This document shows, piece after piece, positions 28,349 through 37,893 of a stretch of 64,000 bases of DNA; the first letter of the stretch is position 1; each line of letters begins with the position of its first letter. This DNA is from Nocardioides marinus (GTDB taxonomy: Bacteria; Actinomycetota; Actinomycetes; Propionibacteriales; Nocardioidaceae), in assembly GCF_013408145.1 (NCBI RefSeq), contig NZ_JACBZI010000001.1, positions 2,556,001 through 2,620,000 on the forward strand. Direction: 5' to 3'. Made by a program: the position numbers and the translations under genes. The notes beneath the pieces were generated by a model. That model did no database searches, was not told the DNA's origin, and saw only the letters and a list, made by a program, of their open reading frames with translations.

Positions 28349-28389
28349 CACGGAGTGTTCGGTGCACCTGGTGCACCGAGCACTCCGTG
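28349..28389. terminator. 20-bp-arm palindrome between convergent genes
   Basis: Arms 28349-28368 and 28370-28389 around a single T; all pair except one T-G wobble. It lies between the valS stop and the stop of the repeat-tailed gene, and could terminate both. There is no T-tract. Confidence 0.65.
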
Positions 28390-28396
28390 GTCCGAC

Positions 28397-29098
28397 TCAG
28401 TGGCGGGAGTGGCCCTTCGACTTGCCGGGGCCCTTCGACTTGCCGTGGCCCTTCGACTTGCCGTGGCCCTTCGACTTGCCGTGGCCCTTCGACTTGCCGG
28501 GGCCCTTCGACTTGCCGTGGCCCTTCGACTTGCCGGGGCCCTTCGACTTGCCGTGGCTCAAGCTCTTCCCAGGGCTCGCCGACGCACCGTGGCCCTTGGC
28601 CTTGCCGTGGCCCTTGGCCTTGCCGTTGCTCGAGGACGAGCCGGTGCCCGCGCCGTGCGGCGTGCCCTTGCCCTTCCCCTTCGCCTCGCTCTTCCCGTTG
28701 CCCTTCGCCTTGCCCTTCCCCTGGGCCTTCGTGTGGCCGCCCTTGCCCTGGGACGCGTCCTTGCGCGGTCCGGTGGCCGCCGGTGCGGACGTCGGCGGTG
28801 CCGCAGTGGGCCCGGGCGTCGACGATGCACTCGGGGACGGCTCCGGGGACTCCTCGGGCTCGATCACCGAGCCGGCCTGCACGGCGCGAAGGGAGGGATC
28901 GTCGTCGGTGGCGAGGTCGGCGATGGCGCCGTACAGCCAGCGTGGCAACGGGTTCACGAAGCTGCTGACGCTGTCGAAGCGGATGCCGGTCGCGATCACG
29001 ACCGTGCAGGCCGCAGCGACGAGCAGGAAGGCCAGCATCGGCGGGCGGTGCTGGGGTGAGCGCAGCTCGGAGAGCAGCCGCAACGGCTTCTCGTCCAT
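28397..29098 (-). CDS. Membrane protein with Lys/Gly/Ser repeat tail
   Basis: 233 residues, no recognised family. Residues ~20-40 form one membrane span (MLAFLLVAAACTVVIATGI). A linker rich in Pro/Ser/Thr/Ala follows (SPEPSPSASSTPG), and then a tail of over 100 residues made of Lys, Gly, Ser and His, ending in tandem SKGHGK/SKGPGK units. ATG at 29098 is preferred over the GTG 9 bp upstream because GGAGGA is 9 bp before it. Orientation suggests the tail is outside the cell, where its strong positive charge could bind wall polymers or nucleic acid; this is inference. Confidence 0.6.
   Translation of the reverse strand: MDEKPLRLLSELRSPQHRPPMLAFLLVAAACTVVIATGIRFDSVSSFVNPLPRWLYGAIADLATDDDPSLRAVQAGSVIEPEESPEPSPSASSTPGPTAAPPTSAPAATGPRKDASQGKGGHTKAQGKGKAKGNGKSEAKGKGKGTPHGAGTGSSSSNGKAKGHGKAKGHGASASPGKSLSHGKSKGPGKSKGHGKSKGPGKSKGHGKSKGHGKSKGHGKSKGPGKSKGHSRH
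28413..28556. repeat. Eight 18-bp coding tandem repeats
   Basis: Eight contiguous units of 18 bp (CCCTTCGACTTGCCGKGG on the + strand, K = T or G), in phase with the reading frame of the tail protein; each encodes a hexapeptide of the SKGHGK/SKGPGK type. Near-identity at DNA level indicates recent expansion or gene conversion. Confidence 0.95.
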
Positions 29099-29197
29099 GC
29101 CTGGCACTCCTCCACGTCCCGAGTGTGTGGTGACCAGTGTGGCGCGAACACGCCCGGCGTCGGCAATCGACCGGGCTAGACAGCCCGAGATGACTAG

Positions 29198-29225
29198 ACA
29201 GGTAGTCCGTTCGGACTACCTGTCC
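29198..29225. terminator. Hairpin downstream of clpX
   Basis: Perfect 13-bp arms (29198-29210, 29213-29225) with a TT loop, 22 bp beyond the clpX stop. No T-tract. Confidence 0.65.
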
Positions 29226-29247
29226 CAGTGGTGCGCGGAGCGTCGGG

Positions 29248-30531
<1,284 letters not shown>

Positions 30532-30740
30532 TGCGGTCATCCTCCCTGTGCGTCCCGGCCAGGTGCGCCGGGTCGTTGGTCTTGCTCTGGTGCTGCTCGG
30601 TCGTGGGCCCGTGAGGGCGAGGGTCGTGCTGGAGCGCTCTGCCCGCCCGGGCCGACCATCTGACGGTACCCCCCGCACGCGCTCTGTGGCGCGGATGACA
30701 CGAGGTCCCGGTCCTCCGATCGGCCCGAGGCTGAGCGTCC

Positions 30741-31346
30741 TTAGGCCAGCGCCGGGGTCTTGAGGGACTCCAGCACCGAGTCGATCAGGCCGTACTCGAC
30801 CGCCTGGGTGGCGGTGAGGATCTTGTCGCGCTCGATGTCGCGGCTGACCTCCTCGATCGGGCGGCCGCTGTGGTCGCTGATCATCTTCTCCAGCAGCTCG
30901 CGCATCCGGATGATCTCGTTGGCCTGGATCTCGATGTCGGAGGTCTGGCCGAAGGTGCCCTCGGTGTAGGGCTGGTGGATCAGGATCCGGCTGTTCGGAA
31001 GACCCATGCGCTTGCCGGGGGTGCCGGCCGCGAGCAGGATCGCCGCGGCCGAGGCGGCCTGGCCCAGGCACACGGTGCGCACGTCGGGCTTGATGAAGTT
31101 GATCGTGTCGTAGATCGCGGTCAGCGCGGTGAAGGAACCACCGGGGCTGTTGATGTAGATGCTGATCTCCTGGTCGGGGTTCATCGACTGCAGGCACAGC
31201 AGCTGGGCGATCACGGCGTTCGCGACGTCGTCGGAGATCGGCGTCCCGAGGTAGATGATCCGCTCCTCGAAGAGCTTCGCGTAGGGGTCGATACGGCGGA
31301 TGCCGTAGGACGTCCGCTCCTCCCACTGGGGGATGTAGTAGTTCAT
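30741..31346 (-). CDS. clpP2: ATP-dependent Clp protease proteolytic subunit ClpP2
   Basis: 201 residues; the triad is Ser99 (GQAASA), His124 (ILIHQP) and Asp174 (ERDKILTA). The N-terminus [16 protein letters not shown] ([15 protein letters not shown]) and [20 protein letters not shown] match mycobacterial ClpP2 rather than ClpP1. It assembles with ClpP1 as a mixed tetradecamer served by ClpX or ClpC1. It begins 13 bp after clpP1, in one operon; clpX starts 209 bp further on and may have its own promoter. Confidence 0.96.
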   Translation of the reverse strand: MNYYIPQWEERTSYGIRRIDPYAKLFEERIIYLGTPISDDVANAVIAQLLCLQSMNPDQEISIYINSPGGSFTALTAIYDTINFIKPDVRTVCLGQAASAAAILLAAGTPGKRMGLPNSRILIHQPYTEGTFGQTSDIEIQANEIIRMRELLEKMISDHSGRPIEEVSRDIERDKILTATQAVEYGLIDSVLESLKTPALA

Positions 31347-31359
31347 CTGGGGCCTCTCG

Positions 31360-32013
31360 TCACTTGGAGTGGGCCGGGCGGCCCTCGTCGGCGGCCTCGC
31401 GGGCGCTGCGGATGACCTGGTCGACCAGGCCGTACTCGAGCGCCTGGTCGGCGGTGAACCAGCGGTCGCGGTCGGCGTCGGCCACGACCTGCTCGATCGG
31501 CTGGCCGGTGTGCTCGGCGATCAGGTCCAGCAGCACCTTCTTGATGTGCAGCGACTGCTGGGCCTGGATCTTGATGTCGGAGGCGGAGCCACCCATGCCC
31601 GAGGAGGGCTGGTGCATCATGATCCGCGCGTGCGGCAGGGCGTAGCGCTTGCCCTTGGTGCCGGCGCAGAGCAGGAACTGACCCATCGAGGCGGCCAGGC
31701 CCATGCCGACCGTGGCCACGTCGTTGGGGATGTAGTTCATCGTGTCGTAGATCGCCATGCCGGCGTCGACCGAGCCACCGGGGCTGTTGATGTGCAGGAA
31801 GATGTCGGCCTCGGGGTCCTCCGCCGAGAGCAGCAGCAGCTGGGCGCAGATCGCGTTGGCGTTCTGGTCGCGCACCTCGGAGCCGAGGAACACGATGCGC
31901 TCGCGCAGCAGTCGCTGGTAGATGTGGTCGTCGAGGACGCCCAGACCTGCGCCACCACCCATCGTGGGGAGGTGCTCGGCGCTGCGGGCAGCGGATGCGG
32001 AGTTCGGGTTCAC
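31360..32013 (-). CDS. clpP1: ATP-dependent Clp protease proteolytic subunit ClpP1
   Basis: 217 residues; triad Ser109 (LAASMG), His134 (MMHQPS) and Asp183 (DRDRWFTA). [26 protein letters not shown] is ClpP1-like. GTG at 32013 is chosen because TAGGGT ends 7 nt before it; it predicts a leaderless transcript and a 20-odd-residue propeptide, as in mycobacterial ClpP1, which is processed. Upstream a ClgR-type box supports stress induction. Confidence 0.95.
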   Translation of the reverse strand: MNPNSASAARSAEHLPTMGGGAGLGVLDDHIYQRLLRERIVFLGSEVRDQNANAICAQLLLLSAEDPEADIFLHINSPGGSVDAGMAIYDTMNYIPNDVATVGMGLAASMGQFLLCAGTKGKRYALPHARIMMHQPSSGMGGSASDIKIQAQQSLHIKKVLLDLIAEHTGQPIEQVVADADRDRWFTADQALEYGLVDQVIRSAREAADEGRPAHSK

Positions 32014-32020
32014 GTCAAGG

Positions 32021-32048
32021 ACCCTAGCCCGTGCCGGGGACAGTTCCA
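32021..32048 (-). promoter_or_regulatory. clpP1P2 promoter
   Basis: -35-like TGGAAC (32043-32048), 16-bp spacer, -10 TAGGGT (32021-32026), then 7 nt to the clpP1 GTG. Confidence 0.5.
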
Positions 32049-32064
32049 CGGACAATCAGGGCCT

Positions 32065-32078
32065 GTTCGCCGACAGCG
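32065..32078. promoter_or_regulatory. ClgR-type activator box upstream of clpP1
   Basis: GTTCGC-5N-GCG, the ClgR consensus described in Streptomyces. It lies 16 bp upstream of the putative -35, the side expected for an activator. ClgR is known to activate clpP1P2 in actinobacteria. Confidence 0.6.
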
Positions 32079-32145
32079 GATTTCGCCCCGCCCCGCCTGC
32101 GCCCACCGCTCCCCGTGCGCGGGCGCTCGCCGCCCCCGCAGAGCC

Positions 32146-33318
32146 TCAGGCCAACCACTGCACGAGCGCCGTGTGCACCTGCGGGTGGTTGAGCAGGCCG
32201 AAGTGGTCGGTGCGACCCACGTGCAGCACGTCGGCGTCCGGGAACAGGCTGCGACCACGCCGGTCCCGTCCGTAGGCCGAGCGCGGGCGGACCAGCAGGT
32301 CGCCCACCAGGTCGCCGACCGGGTGCCGCTGGGAGTCGGTGAGAGTGGCCGCCACCAGGCGGTAGCGCGCGTGCGGCAGGGGCGGCACGTCCTCGGCCAG
32401 CCCCGCTACGAGGTCGTGCACGCCCGCCGAGCGCCAGTCCAGCAGTCGACCGAAGGCCGCGGTCTCCGGGAGCAGCCCGAGCCCGCGGCTGCCGTGGCCG
32501 ATCCCCCACGCGATCGGCGCGCCGAGGTGCGGGGTCCCCAGGGTGACGACGTCGGTGACCCGCGAGGTCCACGGCTCCGGCGCGTCGGCGGCGACGGCAC
32601 CGGCGGCACGGATCACCAGCCCCCCGAGGGAGTGGCCCACCAGGGTGATGCGCTCGACCGGCACGGGCCAGGCCTCGACGACCTGCTGGAGCAGGCCGGT
32701 GAGGGCAGCGCCGTTCTCGCGCAGCGGCAGGCCGGTGTTGGCCCGCAGCATGACAGGCGTCCACCCGCGCGCCGCCAGGGCCTCGGCGTACGTCGAACCC
32801 GTGCGCTCGCGGTGGCGCCGCCAGTACGACTCGTTCTCGCACAACCCGTGGAGGAACACCACGAGCCGGCCGGTCGGCTCGGGGAAGGCCGCCGCGAGGC
32901 CGGGCCCGTCCGGCACCACGTCGCGCCCCTCGTGCCGCACCGCCATCGCGATGGCCATCTGCGGGCGCTCACGCAGCAGCCGGTCGCCGATCAGGCCGTT
33001 GACCGCCGAGGAGACGAAGCGCCCCTCGCGGGTGTCCTCCAGGCGCGGCCCCACACCCGTGGCCGCGACGCGGTCGAGGCCGGTCGAGGCGAGCCGCAGC
33101 CCGCCGCCGAGGCCGGCGTACACCGCCCCCGCGATCCCGCGGTGCACCCGCTCTCCCATCGAGGCGCCCGTGGCCCCGGTGGCGAGCCGGCCCACGCCGT
33201 GGATCCGGTCGGTCCAGGCGGTGTGGGTGTCACGGACGGTACGGACGACGAGCTCGTCGGCCACCTCGCAGAGCAGCGAGGCGGCGTCGAGGACGGTGGG
33301 GCCGGGTGCGGTGGTCAC
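32146..33318 (-). CDS. Alpha/beta hydrolase (lipase/esterase-like)
   Basis: 390 residues. Nucleophile elbow GHSLGG near residue 240, oxyanion-type FLHGLCENES, and a late His in GRTDHFGLLNHPQVH. The N-terminal 130 residues are helical and unassigned. PGAP1/triacylglycerol-lipase-like; the substrate is unknown. The GTG start at 33318 (VTTAPGPTVLD) sits 6 nt after TATGCT. It lies between tig and clpP1, where M. tuberculosis has the unrelated hydrolase lipP in the same slot. Confidence 0.82.
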   Translation of the reverse strand: MTTAPGPTVLDAASLLCEVADELVVRTVRDTHTAWTDRIHGVGRLATGATGASMGERVHRGIAGAVYAGLGGGLRLASTGLDRVAATGVGPRLEDTREGRFVSSAVNGLIGDRLLRERPQMAIAMAVRHEGRDVVPDGPGLAAAFPEPTGRLVVFLHGLCENESYWRRHRERTGSTYAEALAARGWTPVMLRANTGLPLRENGAALTGLLQQVVEAWPVPVERITLVGHSLGGLVIRAAGAVAADAPEPWTSRVTDVVTLGTPHLGAPIAWGIGHGSRGLGLLPETAAFGRLLDWRSAGVHDLVAGLAEDVPPLPHARYRLVAATLTDSQRHPVGDLVGDLLVRPRSAYGRDRRGRSLFPDADVLHVGRTDHFGLLNHPQVHTALVQWLA

Positions 33319-33324
33319 CCCGGC

Positions 33325-33330
33325 AGCATA
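33325..33330 (-). promoter_or_regulatory. -10 hexamer TATGCT for the hydrolase gene
   Basis: It ends 6 nt before GTG. An inverted repeat GTGCAC-4N-GTGCAC at 33339-33354 covers the -35 region and could be an operator. Confidence 0.5.
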
Positions 33331-33362
33331 GTCATTCAGTGCACGCTTGTGCACCGAATGGG

Positions 33363-33460
33363 GTGTGAGGTCTGACTGATGTCCGCTCGACCTGTGGGTG
33401 CGCGGTCGAAGGTTCGACCGCGCACGCGAAGGTCTGACCGACATCAGTCAGACCTCACAC
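33363..33460. other. Nested palindrome structure, 98 bp
   Basis: Perfect 21-bp outer arms (33363-33383 and 33440-33460) enclose a perfect 13-bp palindrome (33398-33410 / 33413-33425). An alternative hairpin, GGTCTGAC (33431-33438) with GTCAGACC (33447-33454), would compete with the outer stem. It lies between the hydrolase promoter and the tig terminator. Confidence 0.8.
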
Positions 33461-33474
33461 ACCCCCCGCGAAAG

Positions 33475-33512
33475 CCCACGGCCCGCTCGGAGCAGTCCGG
33501 GCGGGCCGTGGG
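33475..33512 (-). terminator. Terminator hairpin of tig
   Basis: 16-bp arms 33475-33490 and 33497-33512 with one mismatch and a 6-nt loop, 17 bp beyond the tig stop. Confidence 0.6.
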
Positions 33513-33529
33513 AGGGGTACGGCGGTGGA

Positions 33530-34936
33530 TCAGGCCTCGGCCTTCTCCTCGTCCCCGTCGGTCTCGGTCTCGGCAGCGGCCTCCGCGGGCTCCTCGTCGG
33601 AGACGTCGGCGATGGTGCCGTCGGGCTGCAGGCCCTTGAGCTCGACCACGTTGCCCGAGGCGTCCTTGACCACGGCCGACTCCACGATCGTGGCCAGGGC
33701 CTTGCCGCGCAGGATCTCCTGCACGAGGTCGGGGATGTGGTTGTGCTCGAACATGTGGTTGGCGAAGGACTGCGGGTCCTGGCCGGACTGCTGGGCGCGA
33801 CGCACCAGGTGCTGGGAGAGCTCCTGCTGGTCGACGCCGAGCTCCTCCTTCTTGGCGATCTCGTCGAGGAGGAACTGCGCGGCGACGGCGTCGCGGACCC
33901 GGCGGTCGAGGTCGGCCTCGAACTCGTCCTGGGTCTGCTCCTCGTCCTCGAGGTACTTGGCCATCGTGATGCCGGCCATCGCGAGCTGCTGCTCGATGTT
34001 CTGGCGGCGCGCGTTGAGCTCCTCGGTCACCAGGGTCTCGGGCAGCGGGATGCTGACCTTCTCCAGGAGGGCCTCGAGGACGGCGTCGCGGGCGGCCGCG
34101 GCCTGCTCGAGGCGCTTGCCGTTGCCGAGACGGACGCGGACGTCGGCCACGAGCTCCTCGGCGGTGTCGAACTCCGAGGCGAGCTGGGCGAAGTCGTCGT
34201 CGAGCTCGGGGAGCTCCTGCTCCTGGACCTGGGAGACCGCGACCTGGACCTCGACGTCCTGGCCGACGAGGTCGCCGCCCACGAGCTGGCTGGAGAAGGT
34301 CTTCTCCTCGCCGGCGCTCATGCCGACCAGGGCCTCGTCGAGACCGTCGATCATGCCGCCGCGGCCGACCTGGTAGGAGGTGCCGGTGATCTCGGCGCCC
34401 TCGAGCACCTCGCCGTCCTGCATGGCCTTGAGGTCGAGGACGACGAAGTCGCCGTCCGCGGCCGGGCGCTCGACGTCGGTCAGGGTGCCGAAGCGCTGGC
34501 GCAGGGCGGTGACCTGCTCCTCGACGTCCTCGTCGCTGATCTCGATGTCGTCGACCGAGGCCTCGAGGCCGTCGTAGGCCGGCAGCTCGATGGTGGGCTT
34601 GACGTCCACCTCGGCGGTGAACTCCAGCACGTCGTTGTCCTCGAGGCGGGTCACCTCGACCTCGGGCTGGGCCAGCGGCTCCAGCTCGTTGGCCTGCAGC
34701 GCCTCGACGTACTTCTTGGGGAGCACGTCGTTGATGGCCTGGTCCAGGACGGCACCACGGCCGACCTGCTTGTCGATGACCATCGGCGGGACCTTGCCGC
34801 GGCGGAAGCCGGGGATGTTGATCTGCTGGGCGATGGCCTTGTACGCCGCGTCGAGGCTCGGCTTGAGCTCCTCGAAGGGCACCTCGACGGTCAGCTTGGC
34901 CCGGGTCGGGCTCAAGGTCTCGACGGCGCTCTTCAC
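33530..34936 (-). CDS. tig: Trigger factor, ribosome-associated chaperone/PPIase
   Basis: 468 residues: ribosome-binding tail with GFRRGKVP (residues ~43-50), central FKBP-type prolyl isomerase domain, and C-terminal chaperone domain. The C-terminal extension is acidic (AAAETETDGDEEKAEA). It binds nascent chains at the ribosome exit. GTG at 34936 follows AGGAG by 6 nt. Its position upstream of clpP1P2-clpX is conserved, here with a hydrolase gene inserted. Confidence 0.96.
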   Translation of the reverse strand: MKSAVETLSPTRAKLTVEVPFEELKPSLDAAYKAIAQQINIPGFRRGKVPPMVIDKQVGRGAVLDQAINDVLPKKYVEALQANELEPLAQPEVEVTRLEDNDVLEFTAEVDVKPTIELPAYDGLEASVDDIEISDEDVEEQVTALRQRFGTLTDVERPAADGDFVVLDLKAMQDGEVLEGAEITGTSYQVGRGGMIDGLDEALVGMSAGEEKTFSSQLVGGDLVGQDVEVQVAVSQVQEQELPELDDDFAQLASEFDTAEELVADVRVRLGNGKRLEQAAAARDAVLEALLEKVSIPLPETLVTEELNARRQNIEQQLAMAGITMAKYLEDEEQTQDEFEADLDRRVRDAVAAQFLLDEIAKKEELGVDQQELSQHLVRRAQQSGQDPQSFANHMFEHNHIPDLVQEILRGKALATIVESAVVKDASGNVVELKGLQPDGTIADVSDEEPAEAAAETETDGDEEKAEA

Positions 34937-35038
34937 AGGTTTCTCCTAGGGGATCGGTGGATCGTGCAGGTGCTGCTGGTCTGCTGCTGGCTTGGTGCTG
35001 GGCGTGGCTGGGTCGTGCGGGACTCTCAGGTGAGGCTG

Positions 35039-35111
35039 TCGGGGCGACAGGACTCGAACCTGCGATCTCCTGCTCCCAAAGCAGGCGCGCTAGCCACTAC
35101 GCTACGCCCCG
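35039..35111 (-). tRNA. tRNA-Pro(TGG)
   Basis: Acceptor stem CGGGGCG/CGCCCCG, D-arm GCGT-AGTGGCTA-GCGC, anticodon stem CCTGC/GCAGG with loop TTTGGGA (anticodon TGG), and T-loop GTTCGAGTC. CCA is not encoded. Confidence 0.93.
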
Positions 35112-35160
35112 CCAAGCGGGCACCGCCCGACCGCCGTCGCGACCCTGCGGAGCCCCTTGG

Positions 35161-35231
35161 AGCGGATGACGGGAATCGAACCCGCGTAGCCAGTTTGGAA
35201 GACTGGGGCTCTACCATTGAGCTACATCCGC
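35161..35231 (-). tRNA. tRNA-Gly(TCC)
   Basis: Acceptor GCGGATG/CATCCGC, anticodon loop TTCCAAA (anticodon TCC), T-loop GTTCGATTC; 71 nt, no encoded CCA. A CAGGAT hexamer at 35241-35246 may be the -10 of a shared transcript with tRNA-Pro 49 bp downstream. Confidence 0.93.
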
Positions 35232-35340
35232 GACGCTGGAATCCTGCCACAGGCCCGTGTCCGCACCCCAAACGGGGCCGCGCCCCGTCCCCGCGCCACG
35301 AGCGCCCGGGAACCGTCCGGCAACCAGCCGGCAGGCACGC

Positions 35341-36387
35341 TCAGCGGCGGTGGACCACCACGACCGCGCGGTCGTCATCACGCGAGCCGAGCTGCTCCAC
35401 GAGCCGGGCGGCCGAGCCGACCACGCCGCCGCGCAGCAGCTTCTCGGCCTCGCCGAGCAGCCGGTCCAGGCCCATCTCCAGGTCGCGACGCGGTTCCTCG
35501 ACCATCCCGTCGGTGTAGAGCAGCAGGGCGTCGCCGTGCTCCAGGCGTCCGCGGGCGGTGATGAACTCGGCGGCCGGCAGCAGCCCGAGGACGGCCCCGG
35601 CGGACTGCAGGACCGCCCAGCGACCCGAGCCGGCGGCCCGCAGCGCGGCGGGCGGATGACCCGCGGAGCGGATCTCGTAGTCCCCCGTGTCGAGCAGCAA
35701 CGAGAGGTGCACCGCGGTGGCGAAGCCCTCCGCCCAGTCCTGGCGCAGCAGGTAGTCGTTGGCCGAGGCCAGGAACATCTCGGGACCCACCGACCCCAGC
35801 AGCCCGCCGAAGGCGCCCGAGAGCTGCAGGGCCCGGGTGCCGGCCTCGTCGCCCTTGCCCGAGACGTCGACGACGACCAGCTCGAGACGCACGTCGTCCT
35901 CGAGGTAGGTCGCGACCACGAAGTCGCCGGCGAAGCGCGTGCCCGAGGCCGAGCGCAGCTCGGACTCCACGTGCCAGCCCTCGGGCAGCTGCGGCATCCG
36001 GCCCTGGCGCAGCAGCCGGTCGCGCAGGTCGACGAACATCGACTCGCCGGTGAAGCCCGCCACACCCAGCCGGGAGCGCCGGAACGCGGTCGCGAGCACG
36101 ATCACGCACATCACGAACTGCACCGCGGCCGCTCCGGCGGTGCGCACGGTGATCGTCTCCTGGAAGGTCAGGGCCATGGTGAGCATCCCGAGGACCCAGA
36201 CGACGAACCACGGGAGCTGGCGGGGGTTGAGCACGATGCTGCCCAGCAGCAGCGGGATCATCAGCGAGGAGAACGGCGTGAGGTCGGGTGCCGCCGCGAC
36301 GCCCGCCACGACCAGGGCCGCGAGCAGTCCGAGCAGCATCACGGTGCGGTGCTCTCGGAACCGCCCCGGTGCGTGGTAGCGGCTCAT
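35341..36387 (-). CDS. Membrane-anchored PP2C (SpoIIE/RsbU-type) phosphatase
   Basis: 348 residues. Residues ~15-105 hold four hydrophobic segments. The C-terminal ~220 residues are a PP2C SpoIIE domain with metal-binding motifs GDFVVAT, VVDVSGKG, LLLYTDGMVE and DDRAVVVV. Such proteins dephosphorylate anti-anti-sigma factors in partner-switching systems. No anti-sigma or STAS gene is adjacent, so its target is unknown. ATG at 36387 follows GAAGGA. Confidence 0.88.
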   Translation of the reverse strand: MSRYHAPGRFREHRTVMLLGLLAALVVAGVAAAPDLTPFSSLMIPLLLGSIVLNPRQLPWFVVWVLGMLTMALTFQETITVRTAGAAAVQFVMCVIVLATAFRRSRLGVAGFTGESMFVDLRDRLLRQGRMPQLPEGWHVESELRSASGTRFAGDFVVATYLEDDVRLELVVVDVSGKGDEAGTRALQLSGAFGGLLGSVGPEMFLASANDYLLRQDWAEGFATAVHLSLLLDTGDYEIRSAGHPPAALRAAGSGRWAVLQSAGAVLGLLPAAEFITARGRLEHGDALLLYTDGMVEEPRRDLEMGLDRLLGEAEKLLRGGVVGSAARLVEQLGSRDDDRAVVVVHRR

Positions 36388-36436
36388 GTGAGGGTCCTTC
36401 GGGTGCGCCTGGCTGGGGTGCGGCTCATCCTAGGGC

Positions 36437-37285
36437 TCACGACGCCGCCCGGGAGCGGAAGCGCGGTTGGCAGCGGGGGCACCAGAACAGGTTGCGGCCC
36501 TGGAGCTCGGCGGTGCGCACGGTCGCCCCGCACACGTGGCAGGGCTGCTGGTGACGGCGGTAGACGTAGACCTCACCGCCGTGGTCGTCGCGGCGCGGCG
36601 GCCGCCCCATGGCCTCCGGGGTGTGCTCGGGACGGACCGTGTCGATCCGCCCCGTGCGCACGCCCTCGGCCATCAGGACCACCAGGTCCTCCCACATCGC
36701 CCGCCACTGCGAGGCGCGCAGCGTGCGCCCCGGGCGCATCGGGTCCAGCCGGTGCCGGAACAGCACCTCGGCCCGGTAGACGTTGCCCACGCCCGCCAGC
36801 ACGCTCTGGTCCATCAGCAGGCCCCCGATCGGCGACCGGCTGCGCCGGATCCGCTCCCACGCGAGGTCCGGGTCCGCGTCGGCCCGCAACGGGTCGGGGC
36901 CCTGACGCGCGACCACGTCCGCGCGCTCGGCCCCGGTGAGCAGCGCGCACGTCGTGGCGCCGCGCAGGTCGGCGTACGACGCAGCGCCGGGCGCTCCGGC
37001 CCCGAGCCGCATCCGGACCTGCCCGACGGGTGCGGGGACCTCCTGCACCGCGGGGTGCACGAGGAAGGTGCCGTAGAGCCCGAGGTGGACGTGCACGAAC
37101 CGGTCCTCGGGGAAGGCGATGAACACGTGCTTGCCCCAGGCCTCCGCACCGGCCAGGACCGACCCGTCGACCAGCGCCGCAGACTCGGCGAAGCGCCCTT
37201 GCGGGCTGGTGACGCGCACCACGCGACCGGCGAAGGTCGCGCTCAGCTCACCGGCGAGCCGGTGGAGGGTGTGCCCCTCGGGCAC
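36437..37285 (-). CDS. nei: Endonuclease VIII-like DNA glycosylase (Nei1 type)
   Basis: 282 residues. Catalytic N-terminus PEGHTLHRLA; PQGRFA, KHVFIAF, HVHLGLYGTF, MDQSVLAGVGNVYRAE (H2TH region) and a C-terminal zinc finger (CHVCG...WCPRC) with the terminal FRSRAAS. It removes oxidised pyrimidines and cleaves at abasic sites. Closest to M. tuberculosis Nei1 (Rv2464c), with the same neighbour rpiB 3 bp upstream in one operon. Confidence 0.94.
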   Translation of the reverse strand: MPEGHTLHRLAGELSATFAGRVVRVTSPQGRFAESAALVDGSVLAGAEAWGKHVFIAFPEDRFVHVHLGLYGTFLVHPAVQEVPAPVGQVRMRLGAGAPGAASYADLRGATTCALLTGAERADVVARQGPDPLRADADPDLAWERIRRSRSPIGGLLMDQSVLAGVGNVYRAEVLFRHRLDPMRPGRTLRASQWRAMWEDLVVLMAEGVRTGRIDTVRPEHTPEAMGRPPRRDDHGGEVYVYRRHQQPCHVCGATVRTAELQGRNLFWCPRCQPRFRSRAAS

Positions 37286-37288
37286 GGG

Positions 37289-37798
37289 TCAGGCGTCCGG
37301 ACCGAGCCCGATCGCGGACTCCGGCAGCGGGGGCAGCTCGCGGGTGCGGTCGTAGTGGTCGAGCTGGCCGATGCGGCGCACGTGCCGCTCGTCGCCGCTG
37401 AACGGCTCGGCGAGGAACAGCTCCACGAAACGGGTCATGTCCTCCAGGGAGTGCATGCGACCGCCGACGGAGACCATCTGGGCGTCGTTGTGCTCGCGGG
37501 CCAGCTTCGCGGTGTCCTCGCTCCACACCAGGGCGCAGCGGATGCCCTCGACCTTGTTGGCGGCCATCTGCTCACCGTTGCCGGAGCCGCCGATCACGAC
37601 ACCGAGGTCGTCGCCGCCGGCCGCGCGGGCCTTCGCCACGCCCTCGGCGGCGCGCAGGCAGAAGACGGGGTAGTCGTCGAGCGCGTCGTAGACGAAGGGT
37701 CCGTGGTCGACCGGCTCGTAGCCGTGCTCGGAGAGCCAGGCGACGAGGTGGTTCTTCAGGTCGAGGCCGGCGTGGTCGGAACCCAGGTGGACGCGCAT
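37289..37798 (-). CDS. rpiB: Ribose-5-phosphate isomerase B
   Basis: 169 residues. MRVHLGSDHAGLDLK at the N-terminus, GVVIGGSGNGEQMAANKVEG with a Ser at the usual active-site Cys position (IGGSGNG instead of CGTG), as in mycobacterial RpiB. It interconverts ribose 5-phosphate and ribulose 5-phosphate. ATG at 37798 is preferred over 37807; CAGGAT ends 7 nt upstream. The stop lies 3 bp before nei. Confidence 0.95.
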   Translation of the reverse strand: MRVHLGSDHAGLDLKNHLVAWLSEHGYEPVDHGPFVYDALDDYPVFCLRAAEGVAKARAAGGDDLGVVIGGSGNGEQMAANKVEGIRCALVWSEDTAKLAREHNDAQMVSVGGRMHSLEDMTRFVELFLAEPFSGDERHVRRIGQLDHYDRTRELPPLPESAIGLGPDA

Positions 37799-37805
37799 GG
37801 CCCGC

Positions 37806-37811
37806 ATCCTG
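37806..37811 (-). promoter_or_regulatory. -10-like hexamer CAGGAT for rpiB-nei
   Basis: It ends 7 nt before the rpiB ATG, in the same geometry as the other leaderless candidates, but its first base deviates from TANNNT. Confidence 0.35.
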
Positions 37812-37893
37812 GCAGAGCCGCGTGCCGGGCCCGGAACCGGCAACGGTGTGACGTGCACCGCCCGAAGGGGTGACCCGTCGGGACCGGGGCGGC

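Noticed and set aside
28413..28556. CRISPR-like array
   Set aside because: Contiguous 18-bp units without spacers, in frame with a protein tail, no cas genes nearby.
35037..35235. Integration site for a mobile element at the tRNA genes
   Set aside because: No integrase, no repeated tRNA 3' end, and the neighbours are core genes.
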